Assembly (NCBI RefSeq): GCF_019898765.1
Contig: NZ_JAIOKB010000007.1
Span: forward strand, 62,001 to 126,000
DNA: 64,000 nucleotides
Direction of reading: 5' to 3'
Source of the DNA: Sphingomonas yunnanensis
GTDB lineage: Bacteria > Pseudomonadota > Alphaproteobacteria > Sphingomonadales > Sphingomonadaceae
Both the position numbers and the translations under genes were made by a program. The notes beneath the pieces were generated by a model. That model was not told the DNA's origin and searched no databases. It saw nothing but the letters and a program-made list of their open reading frames with translations. This document shows positions 17,806 to 27,287 of this stretch, piece by piece (within the stretch, counting starts at the first letter, position 1; each line of letters opens with the position of its first letter).

Positions 17806-18983
17806 CCGACACCGCCGCCCCCACGCCGTCGCCCGCCCCCGCCCAGACACCCACGCCCACGGGTAAGCCGAAGGCGCGCCGTCGCGCCTTCCTGATCCTC
17901 GGCGCGGTGCTGCTGGTGGTGCTGATCATCTGGGCGATCATGCACTTCTTCTTCGCCCCGCCGGAGGAGGAGACCGACGACGCCTATGTCGCCGGCGACG
18001 TGGTGGCGATCACCGCGCGCGATCCCGGCACGGTGACGCAGCTCCACGCCGACAACACCCAGTCGGTCACCGCGGGCCAGCCGCTGATCGACCTCGACCC
18101 GACCACCGCCGACGTCAACGTCGCCGCGGCCGCCGCCGAGCTGGCGCGCGCGGTGCGCTCGACGCGCGCCGACTTCACGCGCGTGGGCCAGTCCGACGCC
18201 GGCATCGTCCAGGCCGAGGCCGAGCTCAACCGCGCGCGAGACGACTACGCGCGCCGCCGCGGCGCCGCGCAGCAGGGTGCGATCTCGGGCGAGGAGCTGA
18301 GTCACGCCGCCGACGCGGTGAAGGTCGCGACCGCCAACCTGCGCCTCGCGCGCGAGCAGCGTCGTCAGGCGCAGAGCACGGTGCAAGGCACCGACGTCAA
18401 CACCAGCCCCGCGGTACTCGCCGCGATCGCCAACTACCGCCGCGCCGCGGTGGCACGCGGCCACATGCACGTGATCGCACCGATCGCGGGCGTGGTGGCG
18501 CAGCGCACCGTCCAAGTCGGCCAGCAGGTCAATGCGGGGACGCCGCTGATGGCGATCGTGCCGCTCGACCGGCTGTGGGTCGACGCCAACTTCCGCGAGA
18601 CCCAGCTGAAAGATCTGCGCATCGGTCAGCCGGTCAAGCTGACCGCGGACATGTACGGCGGCGACATCGTCTATCATGGCCGCGTGATCGGGCTCGCCGC
18701 GGGCAGCGGCAACGCCTTCGCGCTGCTGCCGCCGCAGAACGCCAGCGGCAACTGGATCAAGATCGTCCAGCGCGTGCCGGTGCGCGTCGCGCTCGACCCG
18801 CGCGAGCTGCGCGCCAATCCGCTGCGCGTCGGCCTCTCGGTCGACGTCACCGTCGACACCGCCGACCAGCGCGGAGCGCGGCTCGCACAGACCGCGGCGT
18901 CGCCCTATCGCGGCGACACCAATGTCGGGACCGACCCCAAGGTCGAGGCGGAGATCCGCCGCATCGTGGCGGCCAACCGGTGA
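17802..18983 (+). CDS. emrA: HlyD/EmrA-family periplasmic adaptor subunit
   Basis: Membrane-fusion protein linking an MFS pump to the outer-membrane channel. The 393-residue product has a Pro/Thr-rich cytoplasmic lead, one membrane helix (about residues 28-48, FLILGAVLLVVLIIWAIM), the lipoyl half-motif TDDAYVAGDVVAITARDPGTV, a helical hairpin (about 100-190), and the second lipoyl half plus beta barrel (VIAPIAGVVAQRTVQVGQQVNAGTPLMAIV, LWVDANFRETQLKDLRIGQPVKL). This is the EmrA pattern. The start overlaps the stop of the outer-membrane factor gene (ATGA). The pump gene is next, separated by 324 bases of repeats. Confidence 0.94.
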   Translation: MTDTAAPTPSPAPAQTPTPTGKPKARRRAFLILGAVLLVVLIIWAIMHFFFAPPEEETDDAYVAGDVVAITARDPGTVTQLHADNTQSVTAGQPLIDLDPTTADVNVAAAAAELARAVRSTRADFTRVGQSDAGIVQAEAELNRARDDYARRRGAAQQGAISGEELSHAADAVKVATANLRLAREQRRQAQSTVQGTDVNTSPAVLAAIANYRRAAVARGHMHVIAPIAGVVAQRTVQVGQQVNAGTPLMAIVPLDRLWVDANFRETQLKDLRIGQPVKLTADMYGGDIVYHGRVIGLAAGSGNAFALLPPQNASGNWIKIVQRVPVRVALDPRELRANPLRVGLSVDVTVDTADQRGARLAQTAASPYRGDTNVGTDPKVEAEIRRIVAANR

Positions 18984-19088
18984 GCGGCGTCGCGAAGCGG
19001 CTCGCGGCGGTGGCCGCGCGGCTCTTCCCGCGCGGCACCACCCGGGTGGGCGCGGGACTGCGGCATGATCCGCTTGCGTTCCCTTCTT

Positions 19089-19185
19089 CGTCATCCCGGA
19101 CTTGTTCCGGCATCCAGCGTGCCACGGGCCTCACGCCCGCTGGGTACGCGGACGGGTGGATCCCGGACCAAGTCAGGGATGGCGG
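19089..19185. repeat. Family 2 paired palindrome inside the efflux operon
   Basis: CGTCATCCCGGACTTGTTCC at the left and GGATCCCGGACCAAGTCAGG at the right, in inverted arrangement and partly degenerate (one arm reads GGGATGGCGG rather than GGGATGACGG). It lies between the adaptor and the pump gene. Confidence 0.75.
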
Positions 19186-19210
19186 TCGCGAGTGGGACGA
19201 CGTTCTTTCC

Positions 19211-19290
19211 CGTGCTCCTGCACAGGCAGGAGCCCAGGGCCACGCACGCCGGCGCTCGCAGCTCTGGGTTCCTGCGTGCGCGGGAACACG
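19211..19290. repeat. Family 1 paired palindrome inside the efflux operon
   Basis: GCTCCTG...CAGGAGC at 19214-19233 and GTTCCTGCGTGCGCGGGAAC at 19268-19287, with AGCCCAGGG and GCTCTGGG facing inward. It ends about 17 bases before the pump gene start, so its second hairpin is close to the ribosome binding region. Confidence 0.75.
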
Positions 19291-19307
19291 GTTGAGGCAC
19301 CCCTATC

Positions 19308-20852
19308 ATGGCTAGCGGCGCGCCGCAGGAACAGGCGCCGATGACCGGCGTCCAGCTCGGCGTCACCGCCTTCGCGCTGGCGCTCGGCACCTTCATGATG
19401 GTGCTCGACAGCACCATCGCCAACGTCTCGCTGCCGACGATCGCGGGCAACCTCGGCGTGTCGAGCGACAATAGCACCTGGGTGGTCACCGCCTTCGCGG
19501 TCGCCAACGGTGTCGCGGTGCCGCTCACCGGCTGGCTGATGCGACGCTTCGGCGTGGTGCGCGTGTTCTGCACCTCGGTGGTGCTGTTCACCATCGCTTC
19601 CTTCCTGTGCGGCGTGGCGTGGGACCTGCCCTCGCTCATCATCTTCCGCGTGCTTCAGGGCGCCGTCTCCGGGCCGATGATGCCGGGCAGCCAGGCGCTG
19701 CTGATCTCGATCTTCCCGCACGACAAACGCTCCACCGCGCTCGGCATCTGGTCGATGACCACGCTGGTGGCGCCGATCATGGGGCCGATCCTAGGCGGCT
19801 ACATTTCCGACAACTACCATTGGTCGTGGATCTTCCTGATCAACGTGCCGTTCGGCGTCGTCACCGCTTTGGTGTGCTGGTTCAACCTGCGCAGCCGCGA
19901 GACGCCGACGATGAAACTGCCGATCGACACGGTCGGGCTAGGGCTGCTGGTGCTGTGGGTCGGCTCGCTCCAGGTCATGCTCGACCTCGGCAAGAACGCG
20001 GACTGGTTCAACGACCCGCTGATCGTGGTGCTGACGCTCACCGCGGCGGTCGCCTTCGTCGCCTGGGTGATCTGGGAGCTGACCGACGCCAATCCGACGG
20101 TCGATCTGACCTTGTTCGCGCGCCGCAACTTCTGGATCGGGAATCTCTGCTTCTCGCTCGGCTACGCGGTGTTCTTCGCCAACATTCTGATCCTGCCGCT
20201 GTGGCTCCAGACCCAGCTGGGCTATACCGCGACCTGGGCCGGCCTGGTGGCGGCGCCGAGCGGCGTCGTGGCGGTGCTGCTGACGCCGCTGGTGGCGCGG
20301 CTGTCGGGGAAGGTCGACGCGCGCGTGATCGCCACCGTCGCTTTCGGCGGCTTCGCGATCAGCTACTGGATGCGCTCCGGCTATACCGCGCAGGCGACCT
20401 TCGGCGACCTGGTGCTGCCGCTGCTCGTCCAGGGCGTGTCGATGAGCACCTTCTTCCTGGCGATGCTGACGATCTCGCTCGACAAGATCCCACCGCAGCG
20501 ACTGCCCTCCGCGACCGGCATCTCGAACTTCTGCCGCATCACCGCGGGCGGGTTCGCCGCCTCGCTGATCTCCACCGCCTGGGACCGGCGCGAGGCGCTC
20601 CACCAGAGCCGGCTCGCCGAGGCGATCGGGAACGGCATGCCGTACCAGATGGCGGCCGAGCAGATGCAGCGCATGGGGATGAGCGCGCAGCAGGCCGCCG
20701 GCGCGGTGACTCGCCAGATGGTGGGCCAGGCCTATCTGCTCGCCTCGGTCGACCTGTTCCGCCTCTCGGCGTGGCTCGCCGCGGGGCTGATCCTGCTGGT
20801 GTGGACCTGCCGCCGGCCGAGCGCGCCGTCCGGGCCGGTCGCGGCGGACTGA
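19308..20852 (+). CDS. emrB: DHA2-family MFS drug transporter (EmrB-like)
   Basis: Proton-driven 14-helix export pump of the inner membrane. The 514-residue product has the DHA2 motif LDSTIANVSLPTIAGNLG near residues 35-52, motif A-like GWLMRRFGVVRVF, and motif C-like MGPILGGYISD. Hydrophobic segments continue to near the C-terminus, with a soluble loop (about residues 410-470) containing MPYQMAAEQMQRMG, typical of EmrB. Together with the adaptor and outer-membrane factor it forms an EmrAB-TolC type pump for hydrophobic toxic compounds. The 324-base gap to the adaptor gene is filled by two repeat elements, so the pump may be expressed separately or at a lower level. Confidence 0.94.
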   Translation: MASGAPQEQAPMTGVQLGVTAFALALGTFMMVLDSTIANVSLPTIAGNLGVSSDNSTWVVTAFAVANGVAVPLTGWLMRRFGVVRVFCTSVVLFTIASFLCGVAWDLPSLIIFRVLQGAVSGPMMPGSQALLISIFPHDKRSTALGIWSMTTLVAPIMGPILGGYISDNYHWSWIFLINVPFGVVTALVCWFNLRSRETPTMKLPIDTVGLGLLVLWVGSLQVMLDLGKNADWFNDPLIVVLTLTAAVAFVAWVIWELTDANPTVDLTLFARRNFWIGNLCFSLGYAVFFANILILPLWLQTQLGYTATWAGLVAAPSGVVAVLLTPLVARLSGKVDARVIATVAFGGFAISYWMRSGYTAQATFGDLVLPLLVQGVSMSTFFLAMLTISLDKIPPQRLPSATGISNFCRITAGGFAASLISTAWDRREALHQSRLAEAIGNGMPYQMAAEQMQRMGMSAQQAAGAVTRQMVGQAYLLASVDLFRLSAWLAAGLILLVWTCRRPSAPSGPVAAD

Positions 20853-21193
20853 GGCGCGGTGCTGGTGCCCCGCGGAGGCCGCGGCCCAGTTGGGAGACGC
20901 TGGTGAGACCCACTCCCGCCGTCCCGACTGAGCCCCTGCTTTCGCCGGAAAACGGTGGGGCGATGTGTCATACCGACATCGGCCCTCGCCCCTTCCGCTG
21001 CCACCCTGGCGAGCGCCCGGGTCCAGTTTCGCAGGCTCTCGTGAGAAACACCATCGTCCCCCGAGGGGGGCCCGGCGTCCGCCGGGGCGGTAGCGAGCGC
21101 GGAGCAGTGGCGAGAACGTAGCCGCGGCGGCGGCGGGCAGGCGCCTACTTCGAGCCGATTGGCCCGCCACCTCCCTCACGCTAAGACCCGGGA
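20853..21193. other. 341-base gap before kynU
   Basis: Between the efflux pump gene and kynU, same strand. It holds the family 4 repeat at 20865-20953; a second, looser CCCCGAGGGGGGCCCGGCGTCCGCCGG-like G/C-rich palindromic area lies near 21057-21085. I see no gene and no clear promoter hexamers in the remaining part. Confidence 0.45.
20865..20953. repeat. Paired-palindrome repeat, family 4 (GTGCCCC type)
   Basis: GTGCCCCGCGGAGGCCGCGG then CCCAGTTGGGAGACGCTGGT, and on the right CCCCTGCTTTCGCCGG. The second copy at 23208-23296 matches it closely, including the middle part ACGCTG-TTGAGACCCAC. Both copies flank the kyn genes. Confidence 0.7.
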
Positions 21194-22387
21194 ATGACCG
21201 ACTTCGCCGCCACCCGCGCGCTGTTCCACCTGCCACCGGGCGTGATCTACCTCGACGGCAACTCGCTCGGCCCGCTGCCGCGCGCGGCCGAGGCGCGCGC
21301 CGCCGCGGTGATCCGCGAGCAATGGGGCGAGCGGCTGATCCGCGGCTGGAACGACGCCGGCTGGATGGCGCTGCCGACGCGCGTCGGCGACCGCATCGCG
21401 CGGCTGGTCGGCGCGCCGGCGGGCAGCGTCATCACCGGCGACACGCTCTCGATCAAGCTGTTCCAGGCGCTCGCCGCCGCGCTCGCGCTCCGCCCCGACC
21501 GCCGCGTGGTGCTGAGCGACAGCGGCAACTTTCCGAGCGACCTCTACATCGCCCAGTCGCTGCTCGAGTCGCTCGGCCAGGGTCACGAACTGCGCGTCGT
21601 CGCGCCCGAGAAGGTGGCGGGCGCGATCGACGACAGCGTCGCGGTGACGATGCTGACCGAGGTCGACTATCGCACCGGCCGCCTCCACGACATGCGCGCG
21701 CTCACCGCCAGCGCCCACGCCGCCGGCGCGGTCGCGCTGTGGGACCTGGCGCATTCCGCCGGCGCGCTGCCGGTCGACCTCGCAGGCGCCGACGCCGATT
21801 TCGCGGTCGGCTGCACGTACAAATACCTGAACGGCGGCCCCGGCGCCCCCGCCTTCCTCTACCTCGCGCCGCGCCACGCCGAAACCGCGCGGCCTATCCT
21901 GAGCGGCTGGCTCGGCCATCGCGCGCCGTTCGCGTTCGAGCGCGACTATTCGCCCGCGCCCGGGGTCGAGCGGATGCGGGTGGGCACGCCGCCGGTGATC
22001 GCACTGGCGGTGCTCGACGCCGCGCTCGATGTCTGGGACGGGGTCGACATGGCCGACCTGCGCACCGCCTCGATCCGCCTCGCGCAGCGGTTCATCGCGG
22101 AGGTGGAGGCGCGCTGCCCGCAGCTCACGCTCGCCTCGCCGCGCGATCCGCAGGCGCGGGGCAGCCAGGTGAGCTTCGCGCACCCCCAGGCCTATGCGGT
22201 GATGCAGGCGCTGATCGCGCGCGGCGTGATCGGCGACGTGCGCGCGCCCGACCTGCTGCGCTTCGGCTTCACGCCGCTATACCTCGGCGAGGAGGAGGTG
22301 CTGCGCGCCGTCGATATCCTCGCCGACATCCTCGCCACCGACGCCTGGGACCGCCCCGAGCATCACCTCCGCGCCGCGGTGACGTGA
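21194..22387 (+). CDS. kynU: Kynureninase
   Basis: PLP enzyme that cleaves kynurenine to anthranilate and alanine in tryptophan breakdown. The 397-residue product has the N-terminal [11 protein letters not shown] motif (residues about 17-27), phosphate-binding [11 protein letters not shown], an Asp in [14 protein letters not shown], and the Schiff-base lysine in [17 protein letters not shown]-terminal FGFTPLYLG is also typical. Length is normal for bacterial KynU. Its stop overlaps the start of the tryptophan dioxygenase gene by one base (TGATG). Confidence 0.97.
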   Translation: MTDFAATRALFHLPPGVIYLDGNSLGPLPRAAEARAAAVIREQWGERLIRGWNDAGWMALPTRVGDRIARLVGAPAGSVITGDTLSIKLFQALAAALALRPDRRVVLSDSGNFPSDLYIAQSLLESLGQGHELRVVAPEKVAGAIDDSVAVTMLTEVDYRTGRLHDMRALTASAHAAGAVALWDLAHSAGALPVDLAGADADFAVGCTYKYLNGGPGAPAFLYLAPRHAETARPILSGWLGHRAPFAFERDYSPAPGVERMRVGTPPVIALAVLDAALDVWDGVDMADLRTASIRLAQRFIAEVEARCPQLTLASPRDPQARGSQVSFAHPQAYAVMQALIARGVIGDVRAPDLLRFGFTPLYLGEEEVLRAVDILADILATDAWDRPEHHLRAAVT

Positions 22388-23199
22388 TGGGCGAGCATCA
22401 CGACGCCGAGCTCAACTTCGCCGAGCGCATGGGCTATGGCGACTATCTCGCGCTCGACCGCGTGCTCGACGCGCAGCACCCGCTGAGCGACGCGCACGAC
22501 GAATTGCTGTTCATCATCCAGCACCAGACCAGCGAGTTGTGGATGAAACTGGCGGTCCATGAGCTGGAGAGCGCGCGCGACGCGATCCTGGCCGACCGGC
22601 TGCCGCAGGCGTTCAAGCTGCTCGCGCGGGTGGCGCGGATCCTCGAGCAGCTCAACGGCGCCTGGGACGTGCTGCGCACGATGACGCCGTCCGACTATAC
22701 CACCTTCCGTGACGCACTGGGGCAGTCGTCGGGGTTCCAGTCGTGGCAGTATCGCGCGGTGGAATATCTGTGCGGCAACCGCGTTTCCGCGACACTCGGG
22801 CCGCACCGCCACCGCGCGCCGACGCTGGCGCGGCTAGAGGCGATCCTCGAGGCGCCGAGCGTCTACGACGCCGCGCTGGTCCGCCTCCACGCCGCCGGGC
22901 TGCTCGCCGACCCGGCGCGCGACTGGCGTGCGCCGCATCTCGCGAGCGAGGCGGTGCTGGCCGCGTGGGAGCAGGTGTATCGCGCGCCCGAGACGCACTG
23001 GCCGCTCTACGAGCTGGCGGAGAAGCTCGTCGACCTCGAAGATTATTTCCGGCGCTGGCGCTTCAATCACGTCACCACGGTGGAGCGCGTGATCGGGCTC
23101 AAGCGCGGCACCGGCGGCACCGCGGGCGTGTCGTACCTGCGCAAGATGCTCGAGGTCGAGCTGTTCCCCGAGCTGTGGCAGGTGCGCACGCGGTTGTGA
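22387..23199 (+). CDS. kynA: Tryptophan 2,3-dioxygenase
   Basis: Haem enzyme that opens the indole ring of L-tryptophan to N-formylkynurenine, the first step of the kynurenine route. The 270-residue product shows the family marks [23 protein letters not shown] and YLCGNR, and the proximal haem His in [29 protein letters not shown] closes the active site. The ATG at 22387 overlaps the kynU stop. The longer open frame that contains this gene is a shadow frame of kynU upstream. No kynurenine formamidase gene was found in the window, so the middle step must be encoded elsewhere. Confidence 0.97.
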   Translation: MGEHHDAELNFAERMGYGDYLALDRVLDAQHPLSDAHDELLFIIQHQTSELWMKLAVHELESARDAILADRLPQAFKLLARVARILEQLNGAWDVLRTMTPSDYTTFRDALGQSSGFQSWQYRAVEYLCGNRVSATLGPHRHRAPTLARLEAILEAPSVYDAALVRLHAAGLLADPARDWRAPHLASEAVLAAWEQVYRAPETHWPLYELAEKLVDLEDYFRRWRFNHVTTVERVIGLKRGTGGTAGVSYLRKMLEVELFPELWQVRTRL

Positions 23200-23207
23200 G
23201 GGGGCTA

Positions 23208-23296
23208 GTGCCCCGGCGAAGACCGGGGCCCAGGTGGGGCACGCTGTTGAGACCCACGACGACCTTCCCGCCTGGGCCCGGCCTTCGCCGGGGAGC
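23208..23296. repeat. Family 4 paired palindrome
   Basis: GTGCCCCGGCGAAGACCGGG then GCCCAGGTGGGGCACGCTG at the left and CCTGGGCCCGGCCTTCGCCG then GGGAGC at the right. The stem arms CCCCGGCGAAG-CCGGGG and CCCGGCCTTCGCCGGGG are reverse complements. It begins 9 bases after the kynA stop and may end that transcript. Confidence 0.75.
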
Positions 23297-23378
23297 GGTA
23301 AGCATATGTGCTCCACGAGTGTTCCGCTCATCAGCGTTCCGTCCTACGCCCGCGCAACCAGAACGAAGGTCGCGCCTC

Positions 23379-26042
23379 ATGAGACTCCCGCTGCTCGCCT
23401 CCACCGCCCTCTTCCTCGGCGCCCCCGTGCTGGCGCAGCAGGCCCCTGCCCCTAGTCGCGCAGCTCCCACCGCCGCCCCCGGAGAGGTCCCGCTCGGCCA
23501 GCTGCCCGACACCGCGCGCCCGAGCGCCTATCGCATCGACCTCACCGTCCGCCCCGAGCAGGAGCGCTTCACCGGCCACGCCGAGGTCGACGCCGAGCTC
23601 CGCCGCGCCACCTCCTCGCTCTACCTCCATGGCAACGGCCTCGCGGTCGCCAAGGCGGTCGCGCGCTCCGGCGGTCGCACCGTCACCGCGCGCTACACCC
23701 AGGTCGACGCCTCGGGGGTGGCGCGGCTCGATTTCGCGACGCCGCTCCCCGCCGGCCGCGTCACGCTCGCCTTCGACTATGACGCGCCCTTCATGACCGG
23801 CGCCGAGGGGCTGTACCGCGCCAAGGTCGGCGACGACTGGTACGCCTGGACGCAGATGGAGCCGATCGACGCGCGACGCATGTTCCCCGGCTTCGACGAG
23901 CCCGGCTTCAAGACGCCCTTCACGCTCAGCGTCACCGCGGCGAGCGGGCAGAAGGTCTTCGCCAACACGCCCGAGACCGCCGCCACGCCAGCGGGCGCCG
24001 GACTGATCCGCCACGTCTTCGCCCCCTCCAAGCCGCTGCCGACCTATCTCGTCGCGATCGCCGTCGGGCCGTTCGACGTGGTGCCCGGCGACGCGCCGGC
24101 CAACGCGGTGCGCTCCACTGCGCTGCCGTACCGCGCGATCGCCACCAAGGGGCAGGCCGAGCGGCTCGGGCTCGCCGCGGCCGAGGGGCCGAAGATCCTC
24201 GCGCTGCACGAGCGCTATTTCGGCATTCCCTACCCCTACGAGAAGCTCGACCAGATCGCCGGCCCGGTGATGAGCGGCGCGATGGAGAATGCCGGCCTCG
24301 TCAGCTACAACGACACTTTGCTGCTGCTCGACCCCGACGCGCCCGCGTCGCAGCGGCGCGGCTTCGGCACGGTGGTGGCGCACGAGCTGGCGCATCAATG
24401 GTTCGGCGACCTCGTCACGCCGCGATGGTGGACCGACATCTGGCTCAACGAGAGCTTCGCCGAATGGGCCGGCAATCGCGTCGGCGAGATCTGGCAGCCC
24501 GGGCTCGGCACCGACGTGGCGCAGCTCGCCGAGGCGTTCGCGGCCATGGATACCGACAGCCGCGCAGTCGGGCGCCCGATCCGCCAGGAGATCACGCGCA
24601 ACGACCAGATCGCCAGCGCCTTCGACTCGATCACGTACCAGAAGGGCGGCCAGGTGCTGACGATGGTGGAGCGCTATCTCGGCGCGGAGAAGTTCCGCAA
24701 AGGCGTGCAGTTCCACCTGAACCGCTTTCGCTACGGCACCGCCGCCGCGGACGACTTCTTCGAGTCGATGGCGACCGGCTCGGGCGATCCCGGCATCGTC
24801 CCGGTGTTCCGCAGCTTCGTGACGCAGACCGGCGTGCCGGTGGTTCGTATCCGCGCCGACGCGGCCGGACGGTGGCAGCTCAGCCAGCAGCGCTACCGCC
24901 CGATCGGCGTCGCCGCACAACCGACGCCGCAGACCTGGACGGTGCCGGTCTGCGCGCGCCAGGGCGAGACGCGCAGTTGCACCCTGCTCGGCGGCGCGAC
25001 CGGCACGCTCGCGTTGCGCGGCAACGGCCTGGCAGTGCCCAACGCCGACGGCGCGGGATATTGGCGCTACAGCCTCGACGACGCCGGCTGGGCGCGGCTG
25101 CTACAGGGCGCCGAGACGCTGCCCGCGCGCGAGGCGATGGCGGCGGCGGACAGCCTCTGGGCTGACTTCCTCGCGGGCAACGCCGGCTTCGCGCGCGTGA
25201 TCGCGGGAGCACGCGCCTTCGCCGCGCATCGCGAGCGCAGCGCGACGCTCCAGCTGCCGCAGGCGATCGCCGAGGTCGAGCTGCTCGACCTGTCGCTCGC
25301 CGCGAGCGCGGGGCTGCGCCGGCTCGCGGGCGAGCTGTCGCTGCCGCGGCTGCGCGCGCTCGGCGCGGTGTCGTTCGCGCCGGGCGCCTACGCCGGCGAG
25401 GAGACGGGGCAGAGCCTGCTGCGGCAGAACCTCGTCGACTATGCCGCGCAGACCGCGCGCGACGCGGCGCTGCGGGCGCAGCTCGCCGAGGCGGCCGAGG
25501 GCGCGCTCGCCGCGACGCCGCGGCCGGTCGATCCCTCCTATCGCGAGCTGGCATTCGCGGTGGCGGTGGAGGACCGCGGCGTCGCCTTCATGAACCGCCT
25601 GCGCGACTCGCTCGCGGCGAGCGGCGACCCGCTGTTCCGCTCGCACGCGGTGCGCGCGCTCGGCCAAGCCACCAGCGCCGTCGAGGTGGCGCGCGCGCTC
25701 GAGCTGACGCGCGACCCGGCGCTGCAATCCACCGAGCGGCTGACCCTGATGACACGGCTCGCCTACCAGCCGCTCGGGCGCGACGCGCTGCTGGCGCTGT
25801 TCACGCGCGACTTCGACGGCGCGATCGCCGGGGTCCCCGCCTTCGCGCGCGCGCGCATCCCGACGCTGTTCGGCGGCTATTGCAGCGCGGATAAGGCGAA
25901 TTCGGTCGAGGCGCTGTTCCGCCCCCGGCTGGCGACGCTGGGCGGTGGCGCGCTGGAGCTGAGCCAGGCGCTCGGCGCGATCCGCCAGTGCGTCGCGCTG
26001 CGCGCGGCCAAGCGCGCGGAGGTGGAGGCCGCGCTGCGGTGA
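23379..26042 (+). CDS. M1-family zinc aminopeptidase, exported
   Basis: An 887-residue aminopeptidase N-type enzyme that removes N-terminal residues from peptides. It has a signal peptide ending at APVLAQ, the exopeptidase motif GAMEN near residue 300, and the zinc site HELAH (His335, Glu336, His339) followed by Glu358 in LNESFAEW, exactly the HExxH-18-E spacing. The C-terminal ERAP1-like helical domain (about 560-887) is complete, ending with LGAIRQCVALRAAKRAEVEAAL. I use ATG 23379 because it starts the signal peptide; the frame upstream is a shadow of kynA. Signal peptide points to a periplasmic role in peptide nutrition. No operon partner is obvious. Confidence 0.95.
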   Translation: MRLPLLASTALFLGAPVLAQQAPAPSRAAPTAAPGEVPLGQLPDTARPSAYRIDLTVRPEQERFTGHAEVDAELRRATSSLYLHGNGLAVAKAVARSGGRTVTARYTQVDASGVARLDFATPLPAGRVTLAFDYDAPFMTGAEGLYRAKVGDDWYAWTQMEPIDARRMFPGFDEPGFKTPFTLSVTAASGQKVFANTPETAATPAGAGLIRHVFAPSKPLPTYLVAIAVGPFDVVPGDAPANAVRSTALPYRAIATKGQAERLGLAAAEGPKILALHERYFGIPYPYEKLDQIAGPVMSGAMENAGLVSYNDTLLLLDPDAPASQRRGFGTVVAHELAHQWFGDLVTPRWWTDIWLNESFAEWAGNRVGEIWQPGLGTDVAQLAEAFAAMDTDSRAVGRPIRQEITRNDQIASAFDSITYQKGGQVLTMVERYLGAEKFRKGVQFHLNRFRYGTAAADDFFESMATGSGDPGIVPVFRSFVTQTGVPVVRIRADAAGRWQLSQQRYRPIGVAAQPTPQTWTVPVCARQGETRSCTLLGGATGTLALRGNGLAVPNADGAGYWRYSLDDAGWARLLQGAETLPAREAMAAADSLWADFLAGNAGFARVIAGARAFAAHRERSATLQLPQAIAEVELLDLSLAASAGLRRLAGELSLPRLRALGAVSFAPGAYAGEETGQSLLRQNLVDYAAQTARDAALRAQLAEAAEGALAATPRPVDPSYRELAFAVAVEDRGVAFMNRLRDSLAASGDPLFRSHAVRALGQATSAVEVARALELTRDPALQSTERLTLMTRLAYQPLGRDALLALFTRDFDGAIAGVPAFARARIPTLFGGYCSADKANSVEALFRPRLATLGGGALELSQALGAIRQCVALRAAKRAEVEAALR

Positions 26043-26066
26043 GGCGGTGGCCCGCTGAATAGCTGC

Positions 26067-26140
26067 GCTCCTGCGGACGCAGGAGCCTAGGGTCACGAGT
26101 ACTGTCTCATGTGGCTCTGGGCTCCTGCGGTCGCAGGAGA
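26067..26140. repeat. Family 1 paired palindrome
   Basis: GCTCCTGCGGACGCAGGAGC (26067-26086) and CTCCTGCGGTCGCAGGAG (26122-26139), with CCTAGGG and CTCTGGG facing inward. It lies between the convergent aminopeptidase and 3-hydroxyisobutyrate dehydrogenase genes. Confidence 0.75.
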
Positions 26141-26220
26141 ACGTCCATGGATAGGTCGCGCTTATGTCTGTCTTCGGTGAGCAGGCGCCGCTTCGGTCAT
26201 GCGACAACCGCCACCCTCCC

Positions 26221-27099
26221 CTACGCCCCCCGCAGCATCCGGATAATGCCGGAGAAATCCTCCCCACCATGGCCGCCCTCGCCGAACGCTCGGTACAGGT
26301 CGCGCGCGTGGGCGCCGAGCGGCAGCGTCGCGCCGCCGTCCGCCGCCGCATCCATCGCCAGCTCCAGGTCCTTGAGCATCAGCGCGCCCGCGAAGCCGCC
26401 GCGATAGTCGTTGTCCGCGGGCGACGACGGGCCGACGCCCGGCACCGGGCAGTAGCTCGTCATCGACCAGCTCTGCGCCGTCGCCTTGCTGGCGATGTCG
26501 TAGAACACTTGCGGGTCCAGCCCGAGCCGCTCGGCGAGCACGAACCCCTCGCAGGTCGCGATCATCGTCGCGCCCAGGATCAGGTTGTTGCACAGCTTGG
26601 CGGCCTGACCGGTGCCGCTCGCGCCGGCGTGGATCACCGCCTTGCCCATCGCCTCGAGGAACGGCCGCGCCCGCTCGAACGACTCCGCCGGGCCGCCGAC
26701 CATGAAGGTGAGCGTGCCCGCGGTCGCCGCGGCGATCCCGCCCGATACGGGCGAGTCGACCGCGGCGACGCCGCGCGCGCGCGCCTCTTCGGCGACCGCG
26801 CGCGCGGTGGCGACGTCGATCGTCGAGCAGTCGATCAGGATCGCCGCGGCGTCGACCAGCGGCAGGATCTCGTCATAGACCTGCGCGACGTGGCGCCCGG
26901 CGGGCAACATGGTGACGACCGCCTCGGCCCCCGTTACCGCGGCTGCGGCGCTCGCGGCGGCGAGGCAGCCCGCCGCTTCGGCGCGGGCCAGCGCCTCGGC
27001 GGAGAGATCATAGGCGCGCACGTCATGGCCGTGCTTCGCCAGGTTGGCGGCCATCCCTCCACCCATGTTGCCCAGCCCGATGAACGCGACGCGTGCCAT
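26221..27099 (-). CDS. mmsB: 3-hydroxyisobutyrate dehydrogenase
   Basis: Oxidises 3-hydroxyisobutyrate to methylmalonate semialdehyde with NAD in valine breakdown. The 292-residue product has the Rossmann motif FIGLGNMGGGMAANL (residues 6-20), the substrate-binding DSPVSGGIAAATAGTL and the catalytic lysine in AAKLCNNLILG. The Gly-rich C-terminal helices are complete. I start at the ATG at 27099, which follows AGGAGAGG, instead of the frame's earlier start. The mmsA, isobutyryl-CoA dehydrogenase and hydrolase genes on the same strand complete the pathway, which supports this family member over other beta-hydroxyacid dehydrogenases. Confidence 0.93.
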   Translation of the reverse strand: MARVAFIGLGNMGGGMAANLAKHGHDVRAYDLSAEALARAEAAGCLAAASAAAAVTGAEAVVTMLPAGRHVAQVYDEILPLVDAAAILIDCSTIDVATARAVAEEARARGVAAVDSPVSGGIAAATAGTLTFMVGGPAESFERARPFLEAMGKAVIHAGASGTGQAAKLCNNLILGATMIATCEGFVLAERLGLDPQVFYDIASKATAQSWSMTSYCPVPGVGPSSPADNDYRGGFAGALMLKDLELAMDAAADGGATLPLGAHARDLYRAFGEGGHGGEDFSGIIRMLRGA

Positions 27100-27140
27100 G
27101 TTGCCTCTCCTCGTTATCGTCACCACGCTCGCCGCTCGTC

Positions 27141-27260
27141 CGTTCGCGCTGAGGAGAGGCTGAGCCTGTCGAAGCCTCGTCTCGAAGCGCTGCCGCGACC
27201 GTGGCGCCAGGTGCTTCGAGACGCCGCTTCGACGAGCTCAGCGGCTGCTCAGCACGAACG
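27141..27260. repeat. 48-bp imperfect inverted repeat (CTTCGAGAC / GCTGAGC type)
   Basis: The left arm 27141-27188 (starting CGTTCGCGCTGAGGAG and ending CGTCTCGAAGC) is matched by the reverse complement of 27213-27260 with only a few mismatches and one short gap; the loop is about 24 bases. It contains GGCTGAGCCTGTCGAAGCC, a unit I have often seen scattered in sphingomonad genomes. It separates mmsB from the enoyl-CoA hydratase gene. Confidence 0.75.
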
Positions 27261-27287
27261 AAGGGCGATCTGACGCCGCGTCACCCC

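Noticed and set aside
21322-22386. Fusion of kynA with a long N-terminal domain
   Set aside because: The upstream part of that frame is a shadow of kynU; kynA starts at the TGATG overlap at 22387.
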